Source: Symsagittifera roscoffensis
Taxonomy: Eukaryota > Xenacoelomorpha > Acoela > Convolutidae
Length of the DNA: 64,000 bases
Assembly: GCF_963678635.1 (NCBI RefSeq)
Contig: NC_087065.1
Location: 27,363,254 to 27,427,253, forward strand
Reading direction: 5' to 3'
A program made the translations under genes and the position numbers. Numbering within the stretch: position 1 is the stretch's first letter; every line of letters begins with the position of its first letter. Below the pieces are notes generated by a model. It was not told the origin of the DNA. It saw only the letters and a list, made by a program, of their open reading frames with translations, and searched no databases. Positions 24,101 through 39,100 of the stretch are shown here, in pieces.

Positions 24101-27100
24101 CCTCCAGGCTAAATTGGCCAGGAGTGCTAAGAAATTTGAATACTCAATGAAACAAGGTAGAGATGAGTCCAGACGAGTCCTGTGGACAAAATTGTTTACG
24201 GAGAAAAAGTCTAGTACCCGACTGCAATTAGTACCCGGATAAAAAATTAACAGTATAAAGAAGTTATATTGAAAAAAACTTTAGAGCACTTTTTGGAAAA
24301 TTTTGACCAAAAAGTTGCGCTTTTTCGACGCGCGCTCTTCTTCAAAATTAGAGGGGAGAGCACCATCTTTCTAAATCTGTCCCTAAAAAATGATGTCCGT
24401 CCCTATATGATAATGACAAAACAAACAAAAAACAAACAAAAAACAAACAAAAAATTCGTAAGGAAATTACAATTTTTGGCAATTTGTTTCAAAACGGTTT
24501 AGTGACAAAACAAAACAAACAAAAAATAACAAACCAAAAATTTATTAAGAAGTTTTTTCGGAACGTTTTAGTGACAAGGAAGCGCCAAATCAAACTTCAA
24601 AAATCGTTTTGTTTTCTTGGAGAAAAACTAAAATTTTCTTCTCCAATAATTTCAATTTCATCCAAAAAACATCGCTTTAGTCTTGCTTTTTAATGTCGAC
24701 CGATTAATTTTTCTTGACAATAAGAGAATTTCTTTAACCAGCTTTTGAAATCTGGACCACCTCTGAAAATGGCTTATTTACAATGCCGCACTTGATCACT
24801 TAATAGCTTGCTTTGAAAAGCATTAAGCTGAGTTATCAAACAGCATCAATCCAGCCCATTGAAAATTCCTGCTCACTCGGAAAAAAGAGGATAAAAGATT
24901 TTTAACAGGTAGAAAACTAGAAATCTGAAATGGAAAAAAAGCCAGTTCTGAAGCATGTTTTTTTTTCAGCAAAGATTAACTTAAACCGCTTTTTGAAGCA
25001 AAAAAAATCATCTTCTCGCCCCAATTATCGGCTTTTTATTCGACAGCGTAATTTGATCTCTACTAGAAAAGTAAAGTTAAAAAACGAGCTTCAAAAAAAC
25101 CAAAAAAAAGCCGTCAAATAAATAATGAGCATAAAGAAGCTTAGGATTTTTCCTTTAAAAAACAGAGCCAACTGACAGTTGGAAAAGAATAATGAACGCA
25201 AGTAAACTTAAAAAAAATTTGTTTTTTTTTCCTAAAACCCTTAACTTTTGAATTTCGAAAAAAATAGATGGCCTTAAAGCTCTTTTAATTTGTAGAACAA
25301 TTTATGATGGACACATTTTTGCTAAATTAATCCAATTTGAGAAAACTGGATCAATAAGCAAAACTTTTTTTGCTGGGAAATCTGATAATTAATTTGCTTT
25401 TTCGAAATTAGAAGCCGATCTGGTTTTCCGTGACCTTTACACTTTTTCTGTTCGATAGTGGAGTTTGCCTTCCTTTTAACAATGGAGTTGAAAAGAAATC
25501 GCGAAAAATTAAAATTGAGCGTGAACAAATTTTGAGACTTTTTCCTGAAAAAAAAAAACAAAAAAAAATCAGCAAGATCTATATAAGAGTCTTCACTACG
25601 TTCATTACTCTTAATAAGAAAACAATCGACATGAATCAGCTCATTGACTATTGAATGAACTAATTCATTTCGTCTAGAAACTCAGTTTACAAATGACCTA
25701 TCTTTTAAAACTAGTCTTGTTAAAAAAATTCTTTAGGTTTAAATTGACTTGCGATTTCTCACTAGAAGCCATTTGCACCACCAATCGCTTGAGACAAGAT
25801 TCGAAACCCAGTACTCCAGCAACAGATGCCCTCAATTACCACTGCAACATTGAGTCTTATTTAATTCAACGTTCACATAATCACAACACAAAAATGCCAA
25901 CAGCAATGAATGTGCTTTCATGGAGCGGATATAGCTCACAGGGGCGATCTAGGATTTTCTTGAGGGGGGCGATTTTCGAAAAATTTCGAAAATTTTGTCG
26001 ATTTTTTTAGGTCGAACAAATTGTTTTTTTTTTTCAAGCTTTCCTAAATCACTGAAGACCCTATTTTGACAAAATTTTCTGCGCCGCACGAAAACTTTTG
26101 AAAAACAAACAGGCCAAAAAGGCGTTTTAGGGACTTTAGGGTGTTTTGACCACAAAATCGCGTTTTTTTGCGCGCTCCCCATTCAAACTTTGTATACTCT
26201 GGTGCCGTAGACGCCTTCAGAAAAATTTTAGAGTCAGTCAGCCGGAAAAGGATATCTCAAAATAGTACAAAGGGGGTCTCAACAATTATCCTAGTAAAAC
26301 CACTCGTTAAACCATAAATCTGATGCTCCTGTGCGGTGGGGAAGAGAAAAGAGCTCCATTTGATCATTAAAAAACTACAGCAGCCTGTTAGATGAAACAA
26401 AAAATGCCCAAAGAGCTTTAGAAGCTGTAAGAAACCAAAAACGCAAAAATCAGTTTGAAAGCAAAAAAAAACGGATAATACTTGATTCGAACAGGGACAT
26501 CCGGACCAAGTCTCTCAATTTACCTAGTTAATAAGGGCACCTTGCTTTAAACTAAATTCACTTATAAATTTCTGTTGTATATCACACAGCCAAGAATGTG
26601 CTTCCATAAAGCAGTTATAGATCGGTCACATGTGTTATTAATCAAATGTTATGAGAAAAAAAACTGGAATGATTCCATAACAATACGTTTGCAAGCTCGT
26701 TAGTGCAATCAGTAAGCAGAACTTTAAAAAAAATTATGATATCAAATTCGAAAAAAAGGAACGCTCAAAAAAGCTGGTAAGATATTTTTGTTTATATCAA
26801 GTTGATTATTTGAATTTTAACGCAGAGGCGAAACCAAACTTCGCAAACAAAGCGAGCAAACGGCATAAAGCAGCCCTAAAAGGGTGAAAAATTAAAAAAC
26901 AGCCAAGAGACAGTTGGAAAAGAGCCAATCAACGCAAGGAAGCAGAAAAAATTACTGACTCCGAACTTCAAATAGTAAATTTGTCCTTGAAACTCAAGAA
27001 AATTCAAAAAAAGTTAATGATTGACATTTTTTAAACCAAAATTGGAGAAAACTGAATCAAAAGATCAAATTTGTCCTTGAAACTCAAGAAAATTCAAAAA

Positions 27101-30100
27101 AAGTTAATGATTGACATTTTTTTAAACCAAAATTGGAGAAAACTGAATCAAAAGATCAATTTTTTAAGTCCGCTAGAAATTCTGAAAATTTTACTCCACT
27201 TTCGAAACCTGAAGTAGATCACGTTTATCGTGACCTTTACACTTTTGATGTTCGATAGTGGAGTTTGCCTTCTTTTAAACAAAAGGAATGATGTGAAATT
27301 AAGAACCCAAAAGTCAAACCATGAAAAATCAAACGAAAAAATCACCAAGACCTATAAACGAGTTATTACTACGTTCATGGCTCTTAATACGGAAAGAAAT
27401 GGTAAAAAGCCTTGAAATTTTTTTTTGCTGTGCCGATATCAAACCGCGGATTGAACATTATGAGTTTCACGTCCTTGCATCTCCTCCGTGGTTGCTTGCT
27501 TGAAAATAGGGAAACGCATCAAAGCAAGTAGAACAAGTGCTATCAAATAGCCAATGCTTGAAGCATAAGCCACAAAACGTATTGTATTTACGAGTTCGGT
27601 TGAAAGAAGCTGGATTAGTTACATAACTCTACGCTTGTCAGCTCGCCTGTGTTAGAGTTGTTGATTTTTGGAAAAAAAACTTGACTGATCTAAGCTTAGT
27701 ATTTCTGCTATATATCCTTTTAACTATTTCTTGTCAATTTCGGTGATGATTGATTTTAGAAAACACCTCTTTCACCAAAGTGTAAATGATTTTAATCTTT
27801 CGTGAAGGAAAAACCACGACTACGGCACAAACTCCTTGACAATTAATTCCCATATAACAGCTATAAACTATTTTTATAGACTGAGATTTGTATTGATTTA
27901 TGCTCTTAAACTTGTAAACTGGCTTATTACTTCAAAACAAACTATATCACACAAACAAAACTAATATCAATTATCTAAGTCAACGGAACATGACAATTTT
28001 CACGCAAAACTGAGCTTTTATTGAGTTCTATTTTAAATAAGCCAACTTAACTCAAAATGGACCTTAAAACGACTTTCGACATGAACTTGAACCTTTTACT
28101 GCAAAAACCTAACAATCCAACCACTGGCGTGCGCAGGAGTTTTTGCGAAAGGGGAGGAGGGAGGCGGGATCTAAATATTTTTTGCCTTATTTGTGGAATT
28201 TTGTCGAAGTTGACTACATGTATTTCCCGGTGCTCTCCGCAAGCAAAAATTAGAAAAACAGACCAAAACACTGAAGGGGCTTTTTGGAAAAAATTTTCTG
28301 GCGTGCGCTGAAAATTAGTACATTGTAGCCTTTTGAGAAATTTTAGGGTTGATCAGCTAAAAATGGATGTCGATAGTACCAAAGGGAGCCTTTAGGAAAA
28401 ACTGATCAATCAAAATTGAAGCCAACAATCAAAATCTTGGCAACCGCTACTGAAGCCAACAATATCGAAAACAAAACTTCAATCATTTTGAAAGAGTCGC
28501 GTAGATGTCACCACATAATTTGGCAATCTAAAAACCCTATTTTTTCACTCGAACATTGTCACTCAAACGATATGTAGTGTCTATGGTGCAAAGCTGTTAG
28601 TAGCCCTGCAATTTTTCTTGCTTTTTTAAATCTGTCTTTGCAATTTTTAGGCTTCCACTTTATACAGCATCATAACGCTGTTAAAACAAAACGATAACAT
28701 AGAATCAGGATTTCATGCTTATGAAATGTTCAAATACAGTCACACAACTTTTACTTTTTATAATAATATAATTCATCTCCATCAATTTCTTTCCTGGTTA
28801 AGACAAGACATGCAAAGTGGTTTTTAGACTGAGCCAGAAACAGAATTGAGTGGAAAATCGTTTCAATTGGGAGGCAGGGAAAAAGAGCTGGGTTTGTTAG
28901 CGACCCAGTTGCAGGCTGGCAAAATTACAACACAACACAACACCACACTACACTACCATTCAACTCTGGCACTGAGCGGTCAAAACGGGCACTGAAAATC
29001 AAACAATTGGGGCAGACAAAAAGCAGCACTAAAAAGTACGCATTCAACACCACTTGATCGAACAGTCACTAAGCATAAAAAACAGAGAAATAATTTCACT
29101 AATAGCACCACCGAATCATTCAAAAACAAAACCGGCTATATAAAGGTCCAAATCAAAGTTGTGTATTCATTATTCAAATTACCTTTAAATGACATCAAAA
29201 CTTGCTTTGAACTCCAATTTGCGATCGGAGGATTAGCTGCTATATACAGTGTCACAGTTAGAGCGTTATGCAGACATTATGTAACCTTTTGGGGGTAAAT
29301 TAAGTATATTACAGTGGCGCATCTGAACACCAGAAAATATGTACACCAAAAAGCGAAGCATTGGCTCCATCTTTTTCCGTCAAAAAAATGTTTACTCTAA
29401 TCTAATGATAGAACGGTGTTTCTATTTCTGGTTTTCTTGGTCCGGACTGTGAATTCTGTTCGAATATAAGCAAAATAATTGAGCCACTTTTTCGTTCAGA
29501 TCTATATTTACCTCACAATAATCTGAACCAGAACAGTGACCGATATCATAAGAGGAATTAAAAAGGCACAACTTTCAGGAAGTTTTCAAAGGATGACGTA
29601 AAAAGAAAGTTTTGAAACAGCCGAAATACAAAACGTGCAGACTAACACTCCTCGAAGAGGCTTTTGTGTTTCTAGCCTCTAAAACATCAAATCGGGCTGG
29701 TTTTCCAAAAAATTATTTGTAGAACAAAGGTGGTTAGAGTATCGAAGTTCCCGAAATAAGGGGGTGTCTATCAATTGAAGCGTAGTTCAAAATAGTTTGC
29801 GGCAAATTCGAAACATAGCCAACTGACAGTTGGAAAAGAGTAAAGAACGCAAGGAAACTGAAAAAAAAACGACTTGTTTTTTCAAAAATCTTCAACTTTT
29901 GAATAAAAAATTAGATGGCCTCAAAGCTCTTTGAATTGGTAGAACAATTCATGATGGACACTTTTTTGTTAAAATTAACCCAATTTGAGAAAACTGGATC
30001 AATAGGTATAAATTTTCTGTCGCTGGGAAATCTGATAACTAATTTTCATTTTCAAAATTGGGAGCCGATCGCGTTTGCCTTCCTTTTAACAATGGAAAGC

Positions 30101-33100
30101 AATGAACTTAAGAAATCACAATTTAAATCGCGAAAAATCAAAATTGAGCGTAAACAAATTTTAAGACCTTTTCCTGAAAAAAAAACAAAAAAAATCAGCA
30201 AGACCTATATAAGAGTCTTCACTAATTTTATTACTCTTAATAAAACAAGGATAGCCGGTTCCGACCATAGGCTTAAAAATACAACAATTTTTTTTTCAAA
30301 TTAGGATCAATTTTCGGCGTGGGGTGATAGAAGGATCTTAACAAAAAATCAGAGCTTAGGAATATTCGACAGTCATAGTAAAATACGCAAACTGGAAAAC
30401 AGTTTTTGTAATAAAATGACAAGAAAAAAATCTTTTTTTTTGCAGTTTTTTGAATTTTTGATTCCAGAAACGCACTAAAAAACTCAAAAAATAGATATTC
30501 TCGAGTAAATTTTTTTCCGACTTACATAAAGTCTTATAAGCTTTTAGGTCATTCAAATCACGCGAAATTTTTAAATGTCGTTCGAATCACGACTGAAAGG
30601 GCTTTAATATGATATATAACCCAACCCAGTCGGATGATTATTTGTGAAACCTGATTTTGCGTGGAAAACAGACAAAAAAAGGAAAACAAAAACACACCCG
30701 AATACAAAGTTCCTCCCATTTTCAATGGTCGGAACAATAATGACATCTCAGAAAAACATCTCAGTTACCACAAAACTTTGATTGAGACGTTCTTAGAAGA
30801 AACATAGTGACATACCTCACAAAGGTACAACCCTTTGGTTCTATGTGATGATGTCCGTTTTGTGTCTAAACAGCCCTAAATTTCAGCTAAAAGGCGCCTT
30901 CGGCGCCTAAATTAAGTTATTCTGAGAAGCATACGCCAAAAAACGCAATTTCTCGGTGAAAAACGCCAATATTGTCAAGTTTTTGTTCACTAGGGTCTTG
31001 GTGTTCTAAAAGAACTTGGAAATTTCGACACAGAGACAAATCAGAGCTTCGCACCACATGCGATAAAATTAAGTATGGGATTTAAAGAGCAAGAGACTCA
31101 AGAACTATCAAAGAGGAACGCTTATACTATTAAAAAGAAAAAACAAGAAAAAATTAAAAACCAAAATTCCAGGTGGGGTTGAAATTTAGCATTCGAAACT
31201 TTGATTTGGGGCCAAAGTCCTATCGATCTCATAAATAGTATCGGAAATTTGTAGGAAACAACATTAGGTGAGTAAGCCGACAGAATTAAAGCCGACAGCT
31301 AATCAGCTGAAAATCAACCAAATTATTAGGCAAAATCTTATTGAAAAAAATACACGCACTGCCCAAAGTATCCATGACAGGTGGCATAGATACTTCGGAA
31401 ACTAAACCGAGTGCTTAATCGACAACCATGAAGCCAAAAGCCGTCAGTAAAAAATAGTTGGACATGGAGTCGAATCGGAGCTTGGCACCACTTGCGATAC
31501 AAGACACTCATACAAAAGCAATTTGAAAAAAAAAAGTTGAAAAAAAAACTAAGTGAACCGTATGTCTCGATGAAGCACACCAGGGTCCCAGCTAAAGCTG
31601 GAGGTGTCTCGATGAAGATCACCTAGGGCCAGCTAAAGCTGGAGGTGAAAGTTTGAAAAATTACTATGCTCGACGAAATGCGTAATTTCAAAAACTGAAC
31701 TTCGCTCAAAATCTTAGTTGTTTCTCTAAAAAAAGTGAGAACAGTAAAATTTTTTGAGATTTTAGAATTATCCTTAAGACATGACCTTTCTCCTACGAAA
31801 AAATAAGGAGTAGCCGCTTCGGTAGAAAAACTTCGCGCAAAAACTAATAACATTTAAAAAACAAACGCTAAGAAAATCAAAAATTGAGTTTTCTGAGGAC
31901 GATAAATTTTTGTGTAATAAAAAATTGCAAGTGGCTGCTAATGCAGGAGAGCTTCTCACAACGTGTTATCTCCATTGAATCCACAACCTCAAAATTGGAA
32001 TGCTCTTTTTCGAGAAAAGATAAAAAGATTCGAAAACCGGTCAAAAAATCAAACAATTGACAATTCCGAGGGCCATAATTTTGGGTTAAAAAATTTCACA
32101 TAAAATTACTATTTCCCATACACTTTCATAATACCTAAAATTTATCAAACAGGATCTCTAGGCAAACATGCCAAGCAAGACATTTGAATTTCAAATTAGC
32201 AATAGAACAATTTTTACGAAGCGGAAACAAGGCCGACAATCTTTGAGTAGATACCAGTTGAGCCGAAAAAAAACTAATTTTGTTAAAAACTTGGAAAAGT
32301 TTCAAGTCTCCCCTGGAACTACCGTGTAGTGACTTGTACCAACCCTGCAGTTAAATTCGAATTTTCATGAAATTGGATATGTCAGCTGCATAGTTATTCA
32401 ATTGATTTTGTTTAACTAGTTCTTAGCCCGAAAAAAGTCTAACATGCCGAGACGCTAGAATGCAAATAAGCATCAGTACAAAAACTTACCAAGCGGTACC
32501 AAAACAGAAATGCCTGAGCAGAAACTTTTCATTAGAAAAAAAAATCAAAACAGCGAACAGAGACAAATGGAAAAGAGTCAATAAACGCTATTAAAAACAA
32601 CTGACTTGCTTTTTGAAAAAAAGTTTCGAAGTTCTAGAACAAATTATGATTAGAATTTTTTCGATAAAACTAACCCAATTTGAGAAAACTGGATTAAAAG
32701 GTAAATTTTTTATTTCGCTGGGAAATCTGAAAATAAGAATTCGAACAGACCATTTTTTTCGCGGTACGATTGTGGAAATTGCCTGCCTTTTAATAAAGAA
32801 AATCAACTAAAATTAAGACACAGAAGCGAAGCTGAGCGTCGCACCACTTTTGATACAAATATGAATAACCCAGATTAATATCAAATGTAAAGAAAAAAAC
32901 CTTCAAAACCATTGTTGTCAAAAAAATTTAAATTAAAAATCCAAAAGAGCCCATAAGATCTGGAACAAATTTTCCTGCACCGATAAAAACTTAACAAGGA
33001 GCTTTCAGAAAGCTAGAAAAAGCCGAACTTACAAAAAAAATCTTTTCTACGGGAACTAAGTCGGCAAAAATAAGCCGACAGACAGATACAAATCTAAGTT

Positions 33101-36100
33101 ATCCGAAAATTTTAAGTTTGCTCAGAAAACAATGCCAATTGGAATCAAAATTCCGGAATTTTAAGTCAAGCACGAGTATTATAGCTACTTAGAAGAAAGC
33201 TCAAACACCAAAAAATCACAAAAAAGCAAAAAAATAAGCAGACGGACGCTATTCCGAAAAAATACAAAAAGTCAAGTTTGCAAAAAAACAGGCCCTGCCG
33301 GATTCGAACCACAATAGTTTGCTGTCTCAAACAGATAAGTTACCTGTACGCCAGATGGTTGATTGAATGGTTATTTATAACTAGCAGACAGCAAAAAATC
33401 CACTGAAGCCAAAAAATTGAAAAAACCTTCAAAGCTAGCGGACAGGAAAAAGAGCCACTACGTCCAAAGAAAACGTTTACAAAATAGAACATGATACCAG
33501 ACAAAGGGTAATGTGAACTAAAAAAAACTTAAAACAAGCGGCAGGTGAACAGGGAAAACCCGAATAATTTTCCGTAGAACCGAAAAGATAAAATTACACC
33601 GATAAATTATAAGCCGAAATCATTTAAGTCGAATAAATTGTTTCAGAGAATAACAATAAAAACAGCAAAAAATACGAAGTCAAAACTAAAACTACAGTAG
33701 TAATTCAAAGCACCAGAAGCAACTACATCGAAAATTGCGTATTAAAAAAATTAATTTTACGATGTGGCAACTAAGCCGACAAAACATAAGCAGACAAACA
33801 AAAGGCCGGCGTTTTTCGGAAGAAAAAACATTTCCAACTTGACAAAATTCCTGGTCAGATTCGAACCCACAAAATTTGCCGTCCCAGGCGCATTCTTCAC
33901 CACCCGGCTACGTTCTGGATCAGTCTAAAACTTCGAAGTCATTAAGAGCCAAGATACAAATGATTCGGTTAAACAAGTTGTTAACCCGAAAAAAAGTCTA
34001 CTTTCAGATTTATGCTAATCGCAAGCGTACAGAAATAAAACAAACGCGAAAAGTAAATTTGAGCCTGAACAAATTAAGACTTTTTCTGAAAAAACTATAT
34101 GGCCACCTATATAAGAGCCTGAACTAGTTCAACGACTCTTAAAAGCTCTTGAACAAATAAGCAAATTTATTTTGGGTCCCCTTCTCCTCCAAAAACAAGT
34201 GCATCAAAACTTTTTCAGTCATCAAACGACGCACTAAGAGGTGACTACACCAAAATAAAATAACCAGAAACTAAAGACAAAAAAAAACGGAAAAAAATTA
34301 AAACAAAGGAAATTTTAAAAAATCGAGTTTTTAAAATTACATCCAATGTAAAAACAAAATTTCAATTCCGATGGACTTTTGAGAAACTAAGCAATCAAAA
34401 CAACTACATAGAAAAACGCTTGCAGCAAAAACAAACGGTTCTCAGATGTGGCAACTAAGCCGACAAAACATAAGCAGACAAACTCAATTTTGATCAGACT
34501 CGAACCCAGGACCTTAGCCGGCCCAGGTGTATTCTTTACCTCCTGGCTAAGGGTTCAGGAGACACTAAGGTCCAGAAAATTCCTGTGAACCTGTGAACAA
34601 AGTTAATTACGGAAAAAATATCGCACCCGATTGCAATAGCTTTGCTTATCGCAAGGGTAAAAATCTGCGAAAATAATTGATCCGTTCTAAGTGCAGTTAG
34701 TTACTAATCAAAAACATTTATGCACTTTCACAGTGTAATTCGCCTGTGTTTTCTCTCAATTATTAGTTTTAAGGATATCAAACATAGCCATCTGAAAGTT
34801 GAAAAAGAGTAATGGACGCAAAGAAATAGACAAAAAATTGACTTGTTTTTCGAAAAAAAGTTCATATTTCGAATTTCATAGAAAAAATATACGCACTTAA
34901 AGCTCTTTGCATCTTTATGATTGGCGCTTTTTTATATAATTAACCCAATTTGAGAAAACTGGATCAATAGACAAAATTTACTTTTAGCTGCGAAATCCAA
35001 TAACTAACTGCCATTTTCGAAATTAGAAGTCGATCATAATTTACGTGACCTTACAATTTCGCTGTACAATATTGGAGTTTTCCCTCCTTTTAACAAACGA
35101 AATGAAATAAACTTTAAAAGAAGGTCAAACCGCGAAACATCTAAGCGTAACGAAAAAACAAAAAAAAATCGCCGAAACCTATATAGCAGTACTCGCTACG
35201 TTCATTACTCTTAATAAGCTTCAGCTATGATGATCCAGCTAAAAACATAACTAAGAAGATGATTAATCCGTTTAGACTTAAATTCGCTTAAAACAATCCA
35301 ACTTAACATCATTACACTTTCATATTCTCACACTTCGAAATAGATAGAATTGACTGACACCGATTGACGTTTACTGTCAAATTGAAGCAGTTAGCCACCG
35401 TTGTTTCCAATGGAAGACTTCGCCTGTTTTACAAACAATCCCAGGGGTAAATCGAACTAGGAACACAAAAAATACTCTACACAGATGCGAGCGATGCCAA
35501 CTAATTTGTGTTTAACTTCACTTTTACTGCGGACACTTGAGTTCATCAGGCACTAGGCTAACAAAATTTACCATGAAAAGCAAAAAAGCATTGAAAATAT
35601 AAACTCGCTTTCCTTCGTGTGTAACATTTCCCGTGACATGCAGCGTATTCAAAATTAGATTAACCCGAGGACAGACAAAATGCACTTGGATACTTGTCTG
35701 TTACAAATCAAAACAACGCGAATTTAAATCAAGCTTGCAAACATGGGAATAGAACACAAACTAGTAGAAAACAAAAAGGTATAAATAGAAGGGGTATCAA
35801 TGGAACACAGGGTCCTTTCCTTTCAGGCCACCTAGAGAGTAAATAGAAAAAGACAATGTCAATGTTAATCTGGCCATTTTGATACAAAACATCCTCAAGA
35901 TTAGAGACCGAACCGCTTATATTAAGAACCGCCATTTTCAAGGATTAAGCAATAGTTACAAAACAGTCTTTGGTACACGTAGAGTTCCTAATATAATTCC
36001 TGCTTTGCAGCTACTTAGTGGAGTGAGCATTTAATTCTATAAAGTATCTGAAGAAGCCAATATTTTAACAGTTTTTATTATTCGGTACATCTCTCTCCAA

Positions 36101-39100
36101 ATATCAGCAACTAAAACCAACAAAACGATCAGTCCAAAAAGGTCGAGAAAAAAATCATTTTGATCATTATAAACATACCCAACAGACCGTTGGAAAAGAG
36201 TCAATGAACGCAAGGAAATAGAACTGACTTAGTAATGAAAACTTAAAATTTACGGCATTAAACCTCTTTGAATTTCGAAATGAATGACCCTTTTTTGATA
36301 GAACTAACTCAATTTGAGAAAACTGGATCAAAAGGTAAAGTTTTTATTCCACTAGGAACTCTAAAAATTAAATTCCACTTTCGAAACCAGAAGTCGTTCA
36401 CGTTGTTTCGCTCCATTTGAACGTTCGCATTTAATGAGTGCAATTTAACTACCTTTACGCAGTTGATATCAAAATGATCTAAAAAAATCCGGCTATACAC
36501 CTAAGTGCAATCATAAATGCATTAATATGTATGAAAGCACATCTGCAGTTACTAGAGCAGTTCAAGACTTTTTCCTGAAAAAAAAACACGAAAAAATCAC
36601 CAAAACCTACATAAGAGTCTTCACTGCGTTCATTGACTCGTATTTATCCAAGCAGTTATCTTTATCTTTATACAAGCAGTTATTAGTCAGTTGGAGAAAG
36701 TGACGGAATATTTATGCTCGGGTGGTTATTATTTTCAACTTTTCAACTAGCCGACGGAAAAATTTAATTCATTTCGAAAGAAAATGATTTCCAGGGCTCA
36801 AACTTCAAAACATAACAAACTGATAGTTGAAAAAAAAATCAATGAACGCAAGAAAAAAAAAGTTGAAAAGCTTTTTGAAAAAAAAAACGGTCAACTTTCG
36901 AATTTTTTTATTAACAAATTTATGGCCTTAAAGCACTTCTAATTTCCAGCACAATTATGGATTGACACTTTTCTGATAAAATTAGCTCAATTTGAGAAAA
37001 CTGGATTAATAGCATGTTCTTAATACTCTTGGAAAACTTGGAAATTAAAATCCACTTTCGAAAGTAGAAGTCTGTCTTGTTTTTAGCTGCACATCAGCTT
37101 TCAAAATCCGAGTAAAATTTGCCCTTCTGTTAACATATGAATTTAAATTGAATTTTAAAAACCCTCTAACTCCTACCGGTGCCCTCTAAAAAAACGAAAA
37201 AAAAAAACAGCAAGACCTATTTAAGAGTCTCGACTACGTTCATTACTTTTAAAAATGGTGTGAAACAAAATTATCGTGACATACAAGTTGTTCACTTCGA
37301 ACAAAGGAAAATAATTGAAGAAGAAATCAAAACTCAAACCGCCCGCAAAAAAAAATCAGCATTTGAGCGTGAACAAGTTTTAAGATTTCTCCTGAAAAAT
37401 ATGATCACAGCCTATTTAATAGTCATCACTGCAATAATCTCATTAAAAATCAAATACTTGTAAAATTTATTGCATGGCCATTTTCGAAAAAAAACAACGG
37501 TTTGAACTGAGGACTAATTTCATGTCTACAGTTCAAGCTGGGATAATTAACGCGCAATTTATTAGTCCTTATTCAAGCGCAAGCGGCAAAAAAATATTAC
37601 AAATTGAAATGGGGCAAGCAATTTGCTCTTATTAAAAACGTCAGACGCGATATAGATCGCTTTGCTTATACTGAGGCAAAGCTGCCATTTTGCAAACACG
37701 AGCGAGAAAGCGGCAAAGATTCAGGAGCTTTAAAACGCACAAAACTCAAATTTGCAAGAAAAATTTGAAATTTAATGACCTTAGAACAACCACAAAAACT
37801 TTTCATCTAGCAAATTAGAATGTAATAAACCAAATTGGTATGAAGTATTCATTTCAAAAATCTCATGAAGTATATGGAGTTGGAAATATCGAGAAGGGCT
37901 TGTAATTATTATACAGTTGTATGAAACAAATAACTGTTTTCGGTTCAACTGATGAATTAAAAGCATCAAATGTTATAACTTCTTACTACTCAAATAACAA
38001 AGCCCATGATATTATAATGCAAATGCAATGATAATGCTTATATCAAAGCCCATGGTATTATAATGCTAATATAACTGATTCAGAAGTGTCACAAAAGTTT
38101 TATTTGCGAGTTAGGTTGAAAAAAAAGTTGCATCGTACAATAATCACACTATACTCGGCTCGTGTAACAACCCAAAGTAGAAAAATATGAATCAAGAAAT
38201 AGATATTTTCAAATTAAAAATGCTCATTATTTCCCCAAACATTTTGAGAAATTTTTAAATCAAAAAGCTTTCGATTGACATCAGAGGCAGTCAGAATATT
38301 CAGGCCTTCGTCTTTAAACAAACAGTCGTGCTTTATTCATTTCAAACAAAGCTCAATCACTAAGTAACAATTCAATTAAATTGTTTTCCGAAAAAAGTAA
38401 TCATAGTGAGTTTCGAATGACTATTAGATGCTGGCCGTTGATACACAAGTATTTTCAATTTTTCTTTTTTGAAGGATTTTCTTCAATTTTCCGTCCAGGA
38501 AGACAGAAGGCCCGTTGGTAGATGGTCGGTCAACTGTATAAGAAAACCGGCACTTAAAACGTGAATGCTCGAAATCAACTCCACGAGCAGTAAATTGTTC
38601 TGAGCAGCAAAAACATCACCCCACTCTTCTCGAAACATAGAGCCGTTGAAATGTTGTTTTGGAGCCCAAATGACTAACTGAAAGTATTATAATACCTTGC
38701 TCGATCCCGTAAGAGCAACTTTGTAACATACTCTCTATGAAAAAAATCACCCACACGAAACTTCCTGTTCATTTCTCGTGAGCGGAGTATTAATACACAG
38801 TGCAGAAACTGTACTTCGCGAACAAGCAAGAAAACGATTACTATCAAACCGGCAAAAAAGCAAGAAAATTATATATTGAGCCTATAGAAAATGGAACTTC
38901 AAATGTTACAAGACTAATCGTATTAGGTCGAAACCCTGGATGTCAATTGCCCCTTTTGCGAGCCTGATGCAGTTTTAATGAAACCAATTGATGGCAACAG
39001 TACAAAACGATTGAAAAATTTTGCGTCTACTAGCCCATTTGAACCAAGTCGGATCACTTTGCAGCATTAGCAGAAAATTGGCATTTCTGCGCGCATTAAT

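Larger units (their letters stand above)
32990..34110. repeat. Long diverged repeat, copy A (pairs with 41030-42060)
   Basis: Shared blocks in the same order as 41030-42060: CGGGAACTAAG, AAAATAAGC(C/A)GACAGACAG, GGAATCAAAA, ATAAGCCGAAATCATTTAAG, AGCAAAAAATACGAAGTCAA and the SINE head. It may be one long SINE or a LINE tail; no RT is left. Confidence 0.6.

Noticed and set aside
24416-24540. CRISPR-like array from CAAACAAAAAA repeats
   Set aside because: The units are short, A-rich and have no spacers. This is ordinary simple-sequence DNA in an animal intron.
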